Assembly: GCA_012519315.1 (NCBI GenBank)
Contig: JAAYQM010000028.1
Location: forward strand, 1 to 36,618
DNA: 36,618 nucleotides
Direction: 5' to 3'
From: Clostridiales bacterium
Lineage (GTDB): Bacteria; Bacillota; Clostridia; Oscillospirales; CAG-272
Shown: piece by piece, positions 14,362 through 23,847 of the stretch
Numbering within the stretch: position 1 is the first letter of the stretch
Layout of the letters: each line of letters begins with the position of its first letter
Position numbers and translations under genes: made by a program
Notes under the pieces: model-generated
The model's database searches: none
What the model was told of the DNA's origin: nothing
The model's input: the letters and a program-made list of their open reading frames with translations, nothing else

Positions 14362-17112
14362 TTATATCATGCGCTTCAGATATCTGTAGCGCAGACGTTT
14401 CCACAGGCTCATGCGCTTCCAGATAAGATCTCTGAAAAGGATATAGTAATCGTTAATCTTTTGCAGCTCCTCCCGCTCAATCAGGGTGCTGAACTCCGCC
14501 TTTGTGAGATAAACAAAAAGAGCAGGCAGGGACGGGACAGATTCCTCCCCATAATGTTCGGTCAGGCGGGCGGCATATTTGTGCTGCAGCTCGCCGGGAA
14601 AGGGAGTGAGCCCTTCGGCTGCGAAAAGCTGCATGATGTAGTTGGAGAGATTCCTTGCATGGTCGGTTACCTGGTTTTTGGAAAAATTCCCTTTTTGTAT
14701 ATCCTCAGAAAACTTCTGTTTTGCGGCAAAGGCTTTATCCCCGCGTCTTTTAATCAAAAGGGCGGAAAGGACTGCAAGAGCCGACAACAGAATTATCGGA
14801 ATTATGCGGGATAAGGCTGAAAAGCCCGGTTGGGGTGGCACGTCGGTAACTAATCCCGGATCATCGGTATCCGATACACCGGGTAAGGGATCGTTGGTGG
14901 TCTCAGACGGGAGGGTAGACGGAGGGATGGCAGTTTCGGGCAGGGTAGTTTCGTCGGGGTTGACCGGCTCGCCGTATGCCCCCTCCATATAAATGGTGGT
15001 TGCCTCATATTTCAGCCAGCCGTAGCCGTCATAATAGACCTCGATCCACGCATGTGCGTTATAATCATAAACGTCGCTGACATATCTGTTATTATCGGGG
15101 AAGAAGGTGTCTGCAATATATCCCTCGACATATCTTGTCGGAATACCGAGATCCCGCAAAAGCAGAGCCGCCGCCGAGGCGAATTGTACGCAATAGCCTT
15201 CCCTTGTGACGAAAAGAAAGTTTTCGATGGCAGAATATTTGCTGTTGCTCTTATTAGACGGAGAGAGGGTATAGGACATATTTTCGGACAGGTAATTAAG
15301 CACGGACATAACAACAGCGTGCTGCTCGGTGCAAAAATCTCCGGCAAGGTTGGCGTTAGAGACGAGCTTCTCCTTCGGGATGTCCGAGTAAATCTCAAGG
15401 GCAAGATCTTTGATTAATTTACTTCCGCTGGGCTGGGCATAAAACTGTTTTGCATATTGATGATAGGTGTCCAGTCGGGCAAGGTAGTCGGTAATATCGT
15501 TTCTAAAACCGGAATCGGCATTATAAATATAGATTTCAAGCAGGGTTGGTGCGGGGTAGGAAATGCTGTGCCGATCCAGAAAATCGGTAGCCTGTTTAAT
15601 CAGATTGTTGCCAATAGCCTCATGATACTTACGTTCGGTTATACGGATAATATCGTCATAATAGCGAATGCGATCCTGCATATAGAGCAGATAAATAACC
15701 CCGTCTTCGATGTTTTCAATAAAGGTCGGATCCTTCATTGTCTGGACAAAGGAATAAGCGGTATAGTCCGGGGTATTTCTTTTTGACGGATTTATGAGGA
15801 TTCCGTCAAAAAAATTGTGATTTTGAAGATCGATTAGAGGATAATCGTCAAAGGGCTCAAATATTCTTCCGTACAGGACGGGCGGAACATGAAGATATTC
15901 GGTGTCCGCACGGCTGCTTATAGTGATCTGCTGCATTGTGGCGCCGTAATCCGAAAGATCAATGAAAGAGTCGCTAATATAAGCGGGAGTACTGCCGATA
16001 AAGCTATAGAAATTGGAGGTGATTTCATCGGGTATGAAGGATGTGCCAAACAGCTTTTTATATTCGGATATAAATTCTTGATTCGGTAACTCCCATTTGT
16101 CGTTGGTATAATTCATACCGACCCATCCCCGCAGATAGACAGGTGTGTCAGAGAAGGTCTTAATTGTAAAGACCAGATCGTCAGAGAACTTGCGGTTTTG
16201 GGCAATGGTGGAGCGGGGCGCCCACAGAGACGGGGAAACTCCCGGAAGGGCTTCGTTTTGACCGGAAAGGAGGTTGTCCAGACGCTGGCGAAACTTTTCT
16301 ACAGACCGATCAATAAAATCAAGGGTAGGGGCAGGCTCTTCAATCTTTGCAGCCGGGAGGGCAATGGTCAGAATGGCAATCGCTGTAACGGCAAAGCCGG
16401 CAAAGCTGGCAAAGGCTGAGTTATAGAAGGGCTTTTTGTTTCGTATGAGCCCGTTTTTTTTGAAATAGACTGTCTCAAAGCGTTTTATAACAAGTATGCC
16501 GCACAGGGCGCAGATGAGGAGGGCAAATCCCCAGTTGGAATCGGGGAGATTGAGAAAGAAAATAGGCAGACATATTAAAAAGCCTACAAAGAAAGGGGGG
16601 AAAAGGCGCACCTTTCTTATCATTGACGGAACAAAAACCCCGGAGAGCAGGAAGGACAGAATGAAAAAAGCGGTCATTTCATATTGTTCTTTTGTGTAGA
16701 GTATCGGAGGAGATGTGATCTCATAGTTTTCAAATAGAGTGTAGCCAAGCCTTAACATTTTTTCGACCGAAACACCCTGCACAGTTAACCAAAGCTCTTC
16801 GAGGACGGGCAAAACATTAATTGACCGGATTGTGGTATAAGTGACTATTCCGATAAGTATAAGACCTAACAGACACGGAATAATTCCTGCACTCATTCCG
16901 GCAAAAAAGAGAACACAGAAAGCGGCGGATAGGGCAAGAAATGATAAAGGAACTGTAAAACCAAAAGAATCGGAGACAAAAAGCAGGAGGGAGAGTACCG
17001 ACAACCAAATAACGGCGATACGTAAAAGCAGATCGACAAAACAGGCAAGCATTGAGTTGATTTGCGGGGCGGGATTTATGGTGTCATTATTCTTCGGAGA
17101 CGTTATTCTCAT
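14362..17112 (-). CDS. membrane transglutaminase-like protein (TgpA type, DUF4129-like tail)
   Basis: About 916 residues. The N-terminus has five or six membrane helices to about residue 240. A large outside region follows, with a transglutaminase/protease-like core around 600-705. Its catalytic Cys is in REGYCVQFASA, the His in YNAHAWIEVYY, and the third position reads WLKYEAT, with Glu where Asp is commonest. A Pro/Thr-rich linker, one membrane helix (about 765-785) and a basic cytoplasmic tail with DUF4129-like sequence end it. The start overlaps the DUF58 stop as ATGA, with GGAGGGGG upstream; the track start seven codons earlier translates that site. With MoxR and DUF58 it forms the widespread MoxR-DUF58-TgpA set, whose substrate is unknown. 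Confidence 0.9.
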   Translation of the reverse strand: MRITSPKNNDTINPAPQINSMLACFVDLLLRIAVIWLSVLSLLLFVSDSFGFTVPLSFLALSAAFCVLFFAGMSAGIIPCLLGLILIGIVTYTTIRSINVLPVLEELWLTVQGVSVEKMLRLGYTLFENYEITSPPILYTKEQYEMTAFFILSFLLSGVFVPSMIRKVRLFPPFFVGFLICLPIFFLNLPDSNWGFALLICALCGILVIKRFETVYFKKNGLIRNKKPFYNSAFASFAGFAVTAIAILTIALPAAKIEEPAPTLDFIDRSVEKFRQRLDNLLSGQNEALPGVSPSLWAPRSTIAQNRKFSDDLVFTIKTFSDTPVYLRGWVGMNYTNDKWELPNQEFISEYKKLFGTSFIPDEITSNFYSFIGSTPAYISDSFIDLSDYGATMQQITISSRADTEYLHVPPVLYGRIFEPFDDYPLIDLQNHNFFDGILINPSKRNTPDYTAYSFVQTMKDPTFIENIEDGVIYLLYMQDRIRYYDDIIRITERKYHEAIGNNLIKQATDFLDRHSISYPAPTLLEIYIYNADSGFRNDITDYLARLDTYHQYAKQFYAQPSGSKLIKDLALEIYSDIPKEKLVSNANLAGDFCTEQHAVVMSVLNYLSENMSYTLSPSNKSNSKYSAIENFLFVTREGYCVQFASAAALLLRDLGIPTRYVEGYIADTFFPDNNRYVSDVYDYNAHAWIEVYYDGYGWLKYEATTIYMEGAYGEPVNPDETTLPETAIPPSTLPSETTNDPLPGVSDTDDPGLVTDVPPQPGFSALSRIIPIILLSALAVLSALLIKRRGDKAFAAKQKFSEDIQKGNFSKNQVTDHARNLSNYIMQLFAAEGLTPFPGELQHKYAARLTEHYGEESVPSLPALFVYLTKAEFSTLIEREELQKINDYYILFRDLIWKRMSLWKRLRYRYLKRMI

Positions 17113-18467
17113 GCCGAGATATCCCCCTCCCATTCAAAAACTGCATAGCCGTGCTCGGAGAGCTGTTTTTTAACGAGGTCGATGTAGCGGCGGCGTTCTT
17201 CCTTGTTTTTATATCGCCGGGAGGGATTGAAAAATCTGATTTCGGTAGGAATGCCGGACATTCTGCTTGATGCGGAGAGGTCGGACAGACCGGAGACTGT
17301 CTCAGGGGAGAGATTTGCGGTGACAATGACAATTGACGAGATCTGATTATCCGGTATCTCGTGCAGCAGCTGCATAACAGACCTGTCCGGCGGACAAAGG
17401 GGGGCTGAGGCAAAGCGGGTGAAAATCCCGTCAAATTCGGCAGGCGACTCGAACGAATAGTCATAGTAGCCGCTGTTGCTCCTGTTATCAAACCAAGCAA
17501 GGCGGCATGATGCCCCGTTTCGAAGCTCCTTCAGGAGGATTGCCGTTGCCATCTCGGTGATGGCGTCGGTACAGAATTCGTTCATATCGTCGATATATTC
17601 GGGCAGGGCAACCTCGGCATCCCTTGTCGCTGTAAATGGGGAGTAAAAGGCGGACACATCACAGAGAAGGAGGGTTTTTTTCTCAGGCTTCGGAGTATAT
17701 TGGCGAACCTGAAACTCTTCGGTTTTAGCCGACAGCTTCCAGTGTATGTTTTTTAGGGGATCCCCTGTTTTGTAGGAGCGAACGTCACGCATTTCCGCCT
17801 CTTCCGCGCCAAAGGTGGGCAGGCGGTTATCCTGCGACAGCTCTGATGGAGTTGAGGGGGATACTCCCTCTATATATAGCCTTCTCGGAAGAACGCATAG
17901 AGAATCTATCTTATTTATTTTTATTCTTATACAAAACAGTTTAAAAAAATCGTACACCAAAATATCGGTGACGCCGATTTCATAATTTCCGCGGTATTTG
18001 AACCGGAGAGAATTTTTTATGCGGTATTTGCTTAAGGGATTGAGGGGAAGGCTGAGCCTTTTCTCAATACAGCGTACTGTATCTTCGGCAGGAATCGAGC
18101 AATAGACATCTATAAAGGGAAAGGGGAGGGGGGAGCTGTTATGAAGCAAAATTTCATAGTAGGTCGGAGAGAGCTTTTCAACCGTCGGCGACGGAAGTGA
18201 AACATTAACCTTAACAGCACTGTGGGCAAAAAGAATGTATAGAAGTGAAACGAGGGGGAAGCAAAGCAAAAAAATAAAGAGAATATTTGAAAGAGGGGAT
18301 TTAAGTGTCTGGGTAAAAATAAGACTAAATACCAGACATACCAGGTAAAAGTAAGAACCCGAGCAGATTGAGAATGCCGACCTTTTTCTGTTAAACAAAT
18401 CGAAATCTCCGGTTTTGCCAAAGTATGATTTAACAGCGTTTTTGTTTATATACTTGTCTTTACTCAC
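17109..18467 (-). CDS. DUF58 domain-containing protein
   Basis: Membrane-anchored protein found with MoxR ATPases; it contains a von Willebrand A-like region. Two helices lie near residues 35-85 (SGSYFYLVCLVFSLIF and NILFIFLLCFPLVSLLYILF), then the outside/cytoplasmic domain. The DUF58 hallmark VRSYKTGDPLKNIHWKLSAK is at about 235, followed by LLLCDVSAFYSPF, a metal-site-like Asp-x-Ser-x stretch. I choose the GTG at 18467 (MSKDKYINKN), with AAAGG eight bases upstream; the track start is a TTG without a ribosome site. It overlaps the transglutaminase gene by four bases. Confidence 0.88.
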   Translation of the reverse strand: MSKDKYINKNAVKSYFGKTGDFDLFNRKRSAFSICSGSYFYLVCLVFSLIFTQTLKSPLSNILFIFLLCFPLVSLLYILFAHSAVKVNVSLPSPTVEKLSPTYYEILLHNSSPLPFPFIDVYCSIPAEDTVRCIEKRLSLPLNPLSKYRIKNSLRFKYRGNYEIGVTDILVYDFFKLFCIRIKINKIDSLCVLPRRLYIEGVSPSTPSELSQDNRLPTFGAEEAEMRDVRSYKTGDPLKNIHWKLSAKTEEFQVRQYTPKPEKKTLLLCDVSAFYSPFTATRDAEVALPEYIDDMNEFCTDAITEMATAILLKELRNGASCRLAWFDNRSNSGYYDYSFESPAEFDGIFTRFASAPLCPPDRSVMQLLHEIPDNQISSIVIVTANLSPETVSGLSDLSASSRMSGIPTEIRFFNPSRRYKNKEERRRYIDLVKKQLSEHGYAVFEWEGDISA

Positions 18468-18556
18468 ACGGATCCGCCTTTCGTGAAAAAGATAGTTTGC
18501 CGATGAAGATTGATATCTAGACAAAGCAACCGAAAAACTGCAAATATGATATACCC

Positions 18557-18584
18557 CCCTGCCGACAAATATCTGTCGGCAGGG
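18557..18584. other. 11-bp hairpin between moxR and the DUF58 gene
   Basis: CCCTGCCGACA and its perfect complement flank a six-base loop. No T-run follows on either strand, so it is more likely an intercistronic RNA stability or partial-termination element than a full terminator. It lies in the 166-base gap of the MoxR-DUF58 pair. Confidence 0.6.
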
Positions 18585-18633
18585 AGTCGGTATTCGACAC
18601 TTTAGAAGAAAAAGAAAGGGAGACGCGAGGCTT

Positions 18634-19602
18634 TTATTGCATTCCTTTATAGGGAACCGGTGTTCTGTGCAATATTTCCCTTAGAATTTGATCGGAGGAT
18701 ACATTACCAAGCTTTGCGTCTCTGTTAAGCAGCAGCCTATGGGCGAGGGAGATGGTGTAGAGAGCGGCGACATCATCAGGGATGACATAATTGCGCCGGC
18801 GTAAAAATGCATAGGCCTGTGAGAGCTTCATAAGGGTGAGAGAGGCTCTCGGGCTTGCTCCGAGGGCGACATAGCGGTGGTGCCGCGTCGCCTGCACCAG
18901 GGTTACAATATAGCGGTATATCTCGGGCGCAATTTGCACCTCGGAGATTGCCTGACGCATCGACATAATCGTTTGTTTGTCGGCGGCAATATCTACCTTG
19001 GAGAGGGGATTTTGCAATTTTCTCGCGTTGATGATCTGTATCTCCTCCTGTTCGCTGGGATATCCGAGGGAGAGTCTTATGGAAAACCGGTCAAGCTGTG
19101 CCTCGGGCAGCGGATAGGTGCCGACATATCCGACGGGATTCTGTGTGGCGATAACCATAAAAGGCTTAGGAATCGGATAGGTTGTGCCGTCCACTGTGAC
19201 CCGCCCCTCCTCCATCGCTTCAAGCAGACTTGATTGCGTTTTCGGTGAGGCGCGATTTATTTCGTCGGCAAGGAGGAGGTTGCACATAACCAGCCCCTGA
19301 CGAAATTCAAACTGCTCCTTTTGCCGGTTGTAAATGTTAAATCCGGTAATATCGGACGCCATAACGTCGGGGGTAAATTGCGCCCGGTTGTAGTCAAGGC
19401 CGGCGGCCTTGGCAAGGGTGGCTGCAAGGGTGGTTTTTCCAACGCCGGGAACGTCCTCAATTAAGACGTGCCCCCCCGCAAGCATGGCGGTAATCAGGTA
19501 GTCGATTTCGGTGCGTTTGCCGATAATAACCTTTTCAACCTCGGCGATAAGCTTGTCCGCGATGTCGTAATAGTCGTTTAATATGGCTGTCTGTTCTTTC
19601 AT
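18634..19602 (-). CDS. MoxR family AAA ATPase
   Basis: AAA+ chaperone-like ATPase, 322 residues. Walker A is EDVPGVGKTT near residue 50, Walker B LLLADEINRASPKTQSSLLE near 112, sensor 1 VIATQNP, and the arginine region LPEAQLDRF. The C-terminal lid has GASPRASLTLMK. MoxR proteins are thought to assist assembly or metal insertion for vWA/DUF58 partners; the DUF58 and transglutaminase genes follow. AGAGGA is about 11 bases before the ATG. I could not identify a convincing promoter in the 130 bases upstream. Confidence 0.94.
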   Translation of the reverse strand: MKEQTAILNDYYDIADKLIAEVEKVIIGKRTEIDYLITAMLAGGHVLIEDVPGVGKTTLAATLAKAAGLDYNRAQFTPDVMASDITGFNIYNRQKEQFEFRQGLVMCNLLLADEINRASPKTQSSLLEAMEEGRVTVDGTTYPIPKPFMVIATQNPVGYVGTYPLPEAQLDRFSIRLSLGYPSEQEEIQIINARKLQNPLSKVDIAADKQTIMSMRQAISEVQIAPEIYRYIVTLVQATRHHRYVALGASPRASLTLMKLSQAYAFLRRRNYVIPDDVAALYTISLAHRLLLNRDAKLGNVSSDQILREILHRTPVPYKGMQ

Positions 19603-19732
19603 GTGTCCATTGTTCCTCTATGCAAATTTTTTTATATAATAAAGATCAGGGAAACACAAAGTTACTTGTCTTTTATAAAACCGCAAATTTAGAGAGCAGA
19701 ACTGTTACATTTTCTTATGTTTATATGCTTTT

Positions 19733-20548
19733 TTATCGAACGATAAAAAGATAATATCCTAAAACAATGCAGCCGAGAGCGATACGGTACCATCCGAACA
19801 GCTCAAAGCTGTTCTTTCTTACAAAGGAAATAAGGAAGCGGATAGCCGCCATCGATACCAAAAAGGCGACAGTGCAGCCTACAAGAAGGATCAGAAGCTG
19901 AGAGGAGGAGAAAGCAAAGCCAAATTTCAATACTTTTATCAGGCTTGCCCCCAGCATGACGGGAACGGCAAGAAAAAATGAAAACTCGGATGCGGCTGTT
20001 CTGGAGGAGCCCATTAGCATACCTCCGAGAATTGTGGAGCCGGACCGAGAGGTGCCCGGAACGAGGGATAAAACTTGAAAGCAGCCGATGGCGACAGCCG
20101 TTTTGTAATCGATGTCATAGACCGTTTGAAAAGAGGGACGCTTGCCCTTGCGGCGGCGCTCAATGATAATGAAGAGAATGCCATAAAGCACAAGGGTGAC
20201 AGCGACTGTTATATAATTGTAAAAATGTTCATCAAGCCAGTCGTCAAGGAGAATACCCACAACACCGGCCGGTATGACGCCGATGATAATTTTGCCCCAC
20301 AGGGATAAAACACGCTTTTTTTCTTGAGGTGGGGTGGAAAAAGGATTCAGTTTCTTGAAATATAGTACGACGACAGCCAGAATAGAGCCTAGCTGGATAA
20401 CGACAAAAAACATTTTGCGAAAGTCGTCGCTGACATCGAGAGAAATGAGCTGGTCAAGCAGGATCATGTGACCGGTACTGCTGATTGGCAGCCATTCGGT
20501 TATACCCTGTACAATACCGATGAGAATAGTCTTGAAGATTTCAATCAT
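19733..20548 (-). CDS. uppP: undecaprenyl-diphosphatase (BacA type)
   Basis: Integral membrane enzyme that dephosphorylates undecaprenyl pyrophosphate to recycle the lipid carrier for peptidoglycan; it also gives bacitracin tolerance. The 271 residues have about eight helices. Both catalytic motifs are clear: QGITEWLPISSTGHMIL near residue 20 and LVPGTSRSGSTILGGML near 165. It lies 34 bases after the U32 gene, probably in the same transcript, and 130 bases ahead of moxR. Confidence 0.96.
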   Translation of the reverse strand: MIEIFKTILIGIVQGITEWLPISSTGHMILLDQLISLDVSDDFRKMFFVVIQLGSILAVVVLYFKKLNPFSTPPQEKKRVLSLWGKIIIGVIPAGVVGILLDDWLDEHFYNYITVAVTLVLYGILFIIIERRRKGKRPSFQTVYDIDYKTAVAIGCFQVLSLVPGTSRSGSTILGGMLMGSSRTAASEFSFFLAVPVMLGASLIKVLKFGFAFSSSQLLILLVGCTVAFLVSMAAIRFLISFVRKNSFELFGWYRIALGCIVLGYYLFIVR

Positions 20549-20582
20549 TGCAAAGTCCCGTCCTTAAAGCATAATATAGTAT

Positions 20583-21812
20583 TTATTCGCCGGAGCGCAG
20601 GATATCGCCGGGTTTTATTTCGATAGGCACCTCCATGGTGAAGTGCATTCCGGGGTGGGGTGCTGCATCAAGAGGCTCTCCATCGGCTCCCCACAGCTTT
20701 TCGGCAAGGAAGGGCATGCCGGTTTTGCCGGGGGAAATCAACTCAACCTTTTGACCTTTTATCAATTTGTTGCGTTGGATAAACTGTGCGGTGCCACTGT
20801 CTTTATCATATGAAAGAGCGGTGGCAAGATATGCCTTTTCTCGGATATAGCCGCCGGAGGAGCAGACCTGAGCAATATCTGCAGGGCTGTCAAACCAATA
20901 TCCGGTGCAGTATTCCCGGTGGCTGACGCTCATAAGCTCCCGCAGCCAGTCGGGATTGAATCGGTAATCTGACGGACTTGCCAAATAATGATCAATAGCC
21001 ATGCGATAGCTGTTGGTGACGACGGCGGCATAATATGCACTTTTCATGCGCCCCTCGATCTTAAAGCTGTCAATACCCGATTTCATCAATTCGGGAATAT
21101 GCTCAATCATGCACATATCCTTAGAACTCATGATAAAGGTGCCGTTTTTGCTTTCCTCAACAATGAGGGGAGTGTCCGGGCGCTTTTCCTCAACGATTTC
21201 GGTGCGTAGGGTGTAATTCCATCGGCAGGGCTGCGCGCACTGCCCTCGATTTGAATCACGTCCCACAAGGCAGTTTGACAAGAGACAACGACCGCTGTAG
21301 GCTATGCACATGGAGCCATGAATAAAGGCCTCCAATTCAAGCTCGGGCGGAGTATTGTCCCGAATTCTTGCCATGTCGTCCAGGGAGAGCTCACGGGCAA
21401 GAACAACTCTTGACGCGCCAAGAGAATGCCACATACGGCAGGCGGCCGCACTCACTGTAGAAGCCTGTGTTGATATATGGACGGGAGTTTCAGGCAAAAG
21501 TTCCTTAGTCAGCGAAAAAACTCCTAAATCTGATATAATTAAAGCATCGAGCCCTGAATTTTTAAGAGAAAGAAGATATTCTTTCAGCAAAGGATATTCA
21601 GGGTCCCGAGGCATGGTGTTGACGGTAAGATATATCTTGACATTGTGTTCGTGGGCAAATTTTACCGCTTTTTTTATCTCGTCCGGCTCGAAATTATCGG
21701 CAGCAGCCCGCATTCCGAACATTTTACCGGCCAGATAAACGGCATCGGCTCCGTAAAGGACGGCGGCTTTTAGCTTTTCAAAATTGCCTGCAGGGGCAAG
21801 TAATTCAGGCAT
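20583..21812 (-). CDS. U32 family peptidase (TrhP-like tRNA hydroxylation protein)
   Basis: U32 proteins were annotated as peptidases; characterised relatives (TrhP/YegQ, Bacillus YrrN/YrrO) take part in tRNA uridine-34 hydroxylation, others in rRNA modification. Family sequence: MPELLAPAGNFEKLKAAVLYGADAVY at the start, the Cys cluster (SMCIAYSGRCLLSN, GRDSNRGQCAQPCRW) that may bind an iron-sulfur centre, and DSFKIEGRMKSAYY. The 409 residues fit the shorter U32 forms with the C-terminal beta domain. GGAGG lies six bases before the ATG. The exact subfamily is inferred. It lies divergent from purB. Confidence 0.9.
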   Translation of the reverse strand: MPELLAPAGNFEKLKAAVLYGADAVYLAGKMFGMRAAADNFEPDEIKKAVKFAHEHNVKIYLTVNTMPRDPEYPLLKEYLLSLKNSGLDALIISDLGVFSLTKELLPETPVHISTQASTVSAAACRMWHSLGASRVVLARELSLDDMARIRDNTPPELELEAFIHGSMCIAYSGRCLLSNCLVGRDSNRGQCAQPCRWNYTLRTEIVEEKRPDTPLIVEESKNGTFIMSSKDMCMIEHIPELMKSGIDSFKIEGRMKSAYYAAVVTNSYRMAIDHYLASPSDYRFNPDWLRELMSVSHREYCTGYWFDSPADIAQVCSSGGYIREKAYLATALSYDKDSGTAQFIQRNKLIKGQKVELISPGKTGMPFLAEKLWGADGEPLDAAPHPGMHFTMEVPIEIKPGDILRSGE

Positions 21813-21920
21813 CCGAATCCTCCGTGTTTTTCGTTAAATATATATATTAATGATACAACAGCCCGGGGAATATGTCAACAAAAAGAAGAGAGAGAAAGAA
21901 GTTCAAAAGTAAGGGTAAGA

Positions 21921-21949
21921 TTTACAAAGGGAGGATTTTATGATATAAT
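21921..21949 (+). promoter_or_regulatory. SigA promoter of purB
   Basis: TTTACA (21921-21926), 17 bases, TATAAT (21944-21949), about 78 bases before purB. I see no purine riboswitch in the leader. Confidence 0.7.
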
Positions 21950-22026
21950 ATATTTCATCAAATATGGCTTAAAAAAACAAGCGATAACAAAACAAATTAT
22001 ATATTAGAAAACAAAAGGGGAACAAG

Positions 22027-23460
22027 ATGTCAAAAAGCAATTATGAAAGTCCTTTTTCAACCCGCTATGCCAGTGAAGAAATGCAGTTTTTGTTTTCTCA
22101 GGATAATAAGTTTCGCACTTGGCGGCGGCTTTGGATTGCGCTTGCAGAGTCCCAGAAAAAGGCAGGCCTCGAAATATCGGACGAGGCTATTGCAGAAATG
22201 CGAGCAAATGCCGACAACATAAATTATGAGGCGGCCGAGGACTATGAAAGACGATTGCGTCACGATGTTATGGCGCATATTCACGCATATGGTGATCAGT
22301 GCCCGAAGGCGAGGCCTATAATTCATCTGGGCGCCACCTCCTGTTATGTCGGTGACAATACCGATGTCATTATCATGAGGGATGCCCTCTGTCTTCTCAG
22401 GGGTAAGCTTTTGCGGGTGATGAAAAATCTTCGTGACTTTGCCCTTGAGTACAAGGAAATGCCCGCCCTCGGTTATACCCATTTGCAGCCGGCTCAGTTA
22501 ACCACCGTCGGCAAGAGGGCGACCTTATGGCTTTATGATCTTTTGCTTGACTTTAACGACCTTGAATATGTCGTTAACGGATTGCAATTGCTTGGCTCGA
22601 AGGGGACGACGGGTACTCAGGCAAGCTTTATGGAGCTTTTCGGGAACGATGTAGAAAAAATCGACACGATCGAGAGCTATATTGCACAAAAGTTCGGCTT
22701 TGACGGCTGTGTTCCGGTGTCCGGGCAGACATACGCCCGAAAGCATGACAGCAGGGTTATGAGTGTGCTCTCCTCCATTGCCCAGAGCGCCTCAAAGTTT
22801 TCAAACGATATACGCATTCTGCAATCCTTTAAGGAGATTGAGGAGCCCTTCGAAAAAAATCAGGTGGGCAGTTCGGCGATGCCCTATAAGCGCAACCCTA
22901 TGAGAAGCGAACGCATTTCCGCCCTTGCCCGCTATGTTATCACAAATTCGCTAAACCCCGCTTTTACCGCGTCGGTTCAGTGGTTTGAGCGTACCCTTGA
23001 TGACAGCGCCAACCGCAGAATTGCCATAGCAGAGGCCTTTCTTGCCGTTGATTCCATTCTTAATATCTATATCAATGTAACCTCCGGCCTTGTTGTCTAT
23101 CCGAAAGTGATTGCCGCGCGGATTGCACGGGAATTGCCCTTTATGGCAAGCGAAAATATTATGATGGAAGCTGTTAAAAGAGGGGGAGACCGCCAGACAT
23201 TGCATGAAATTATACGGGAGCATTCGATTGCTGCCGGAAGGCGGGTAAAGGAAGAGGGGCTTGAGAACGATCTCATTGATAGAATTTGTGCCGACGAACG
23301 GTTTGGCATGAGCGCCGAGGAAATTCGCTCCCATCTTGAGCCCTCTGCCTACATCGGTCGCTCCCCAATGCAGGTGGACGCCTTTATTCAACAGAAAATT
23401 GATCCTATTCTTAATGCCAACAGGGAAGCTATGACAGAGGGTGCCCAAATCAATATTTGA
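22027..23460 (+). CDS. purB: adenylosuccinate lyase
   Basis: Cleaves SAICAR to AICAR and adenylosuccinate to AMP in purine synthesis (cytoplasmic homotetramer). The signature GSSAMPYKRNPMRSE lies near residue 283, with HLGATSCYVGDN and GYTHLQPAQLTT earlier. Length 477 matches the longer clade of PurB, the same clade as the eukaryotic enzymes. AGGGGA precedes the ATG. It has its own promoter, and no other purine gene is adjacent. Confidence 0.96.
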   Translation: MSKSNYESPFSTRYASEEMQFLFSQDNKFRTWRRLWIALAESQKKAGLEISDEAIAEMRANADNINYEAAEDYERRLRHDVMAHIHAYGDQCPKARPIIHLGATSCYVGDNTDVIIMRDALCLLRGKLLRVMKNLRDFALEYKEMPALGYTHLQPAQLTTVGKRATLWLYDLLLDFNDLEYVVNGLQLLGSKGTTGTQASFMELFGNDVEKIDTIESYIAQKFGFDGCVPVSGQTYARKHDSRVMSVLSSIAQSASKFSNDIRILQSFKEIEEPFEKNQVGSSAMPYKRNPMRSERISALARYVITNSLNPAFTASVQWFERTLDDSANRRIAIAEAFLAVDSILNIYINVTSGLVVYPKVIAARIARELPFMASENIMMEAVKRGGDRQTLHEIIREHSIAAGRRVKEEGLENDLIDRICADERFGMSAEEIRSHLEPSAYIGRSPMQVDAFIQQKIDPILNANREAMTEGAQINI

Positions 23461-23847
23461 TAGACGGTGCCTTTGCATCGGGTTAGATTGAAGATTGGTT
23501 TGACGTTAGTTTTTTATTGAAAACAAACTCATGTTCTGCTATTGGAATGTGACGGTTGTGTGAATAGTGCGTGAATTGCTGAGGATATTTTTTAATAATC
23601 TTTTTTCGGCAAATCGTGCAAAATGCTCCTAATTGGTTTGGCTTTGAAGTACAGTAGAATGTCAGTATTTTGTTGAAAAACAACAAAATACTGACATTCT
23701 ACACATAAAAAACGAAAAGATTTTAAAGACAATGCCCAAAAAGAAAAAATAAAAAATTATTTAATAATATTTACAAAAAGTTAATCATTAGTTCATAAAA
23801 ACGCATTATAATGGACACAAACATATTTAGTAAGGGAATGATAAAAA
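23461..23847. other. 387-base intergenic region with a long hairpin
   Basis: AT-rich, no supported gene. It holds the 22-bp perfect hairpin at 23654-23702. The minus-strand ORF 23483-23686 starts inside that hairpin, has no ribosome site and matches nothing I recognise, so I do not call it. Close to the right end, TATAAT (23811-23816) could be a -10 element for the small gene at 23848, but the -35 is poor. I cannot exclude a decayed mobile element or a small RNA. Confidence 0.5.
23654..23702. repeat. 22-bp perfect inverted repeat, 5-base loop
   Basis: GTAGAATGTCAGTATTTTGT continues to TTG, an AAAAA loop and the perfect complement. No T-run follows on either strand, so it is not a standard terminator. 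It might be a small palindromic repeat element, a remnant of an inserted element, or a structured RNA. Confidence 0.85.

Noticed and set aside
21950-22026. Purine riboswitch ahead of purB
   Set aside because: The leader is short and AT-rich, with no three-way-junction pattern.
23483-23686. Minus-strand ORF of 67 residues
   Set aside because: Starts with TTG inside the loop of the 22-bp hairpin, lacks a ribosome site and matches no family; a decayed element cannot be excluded.
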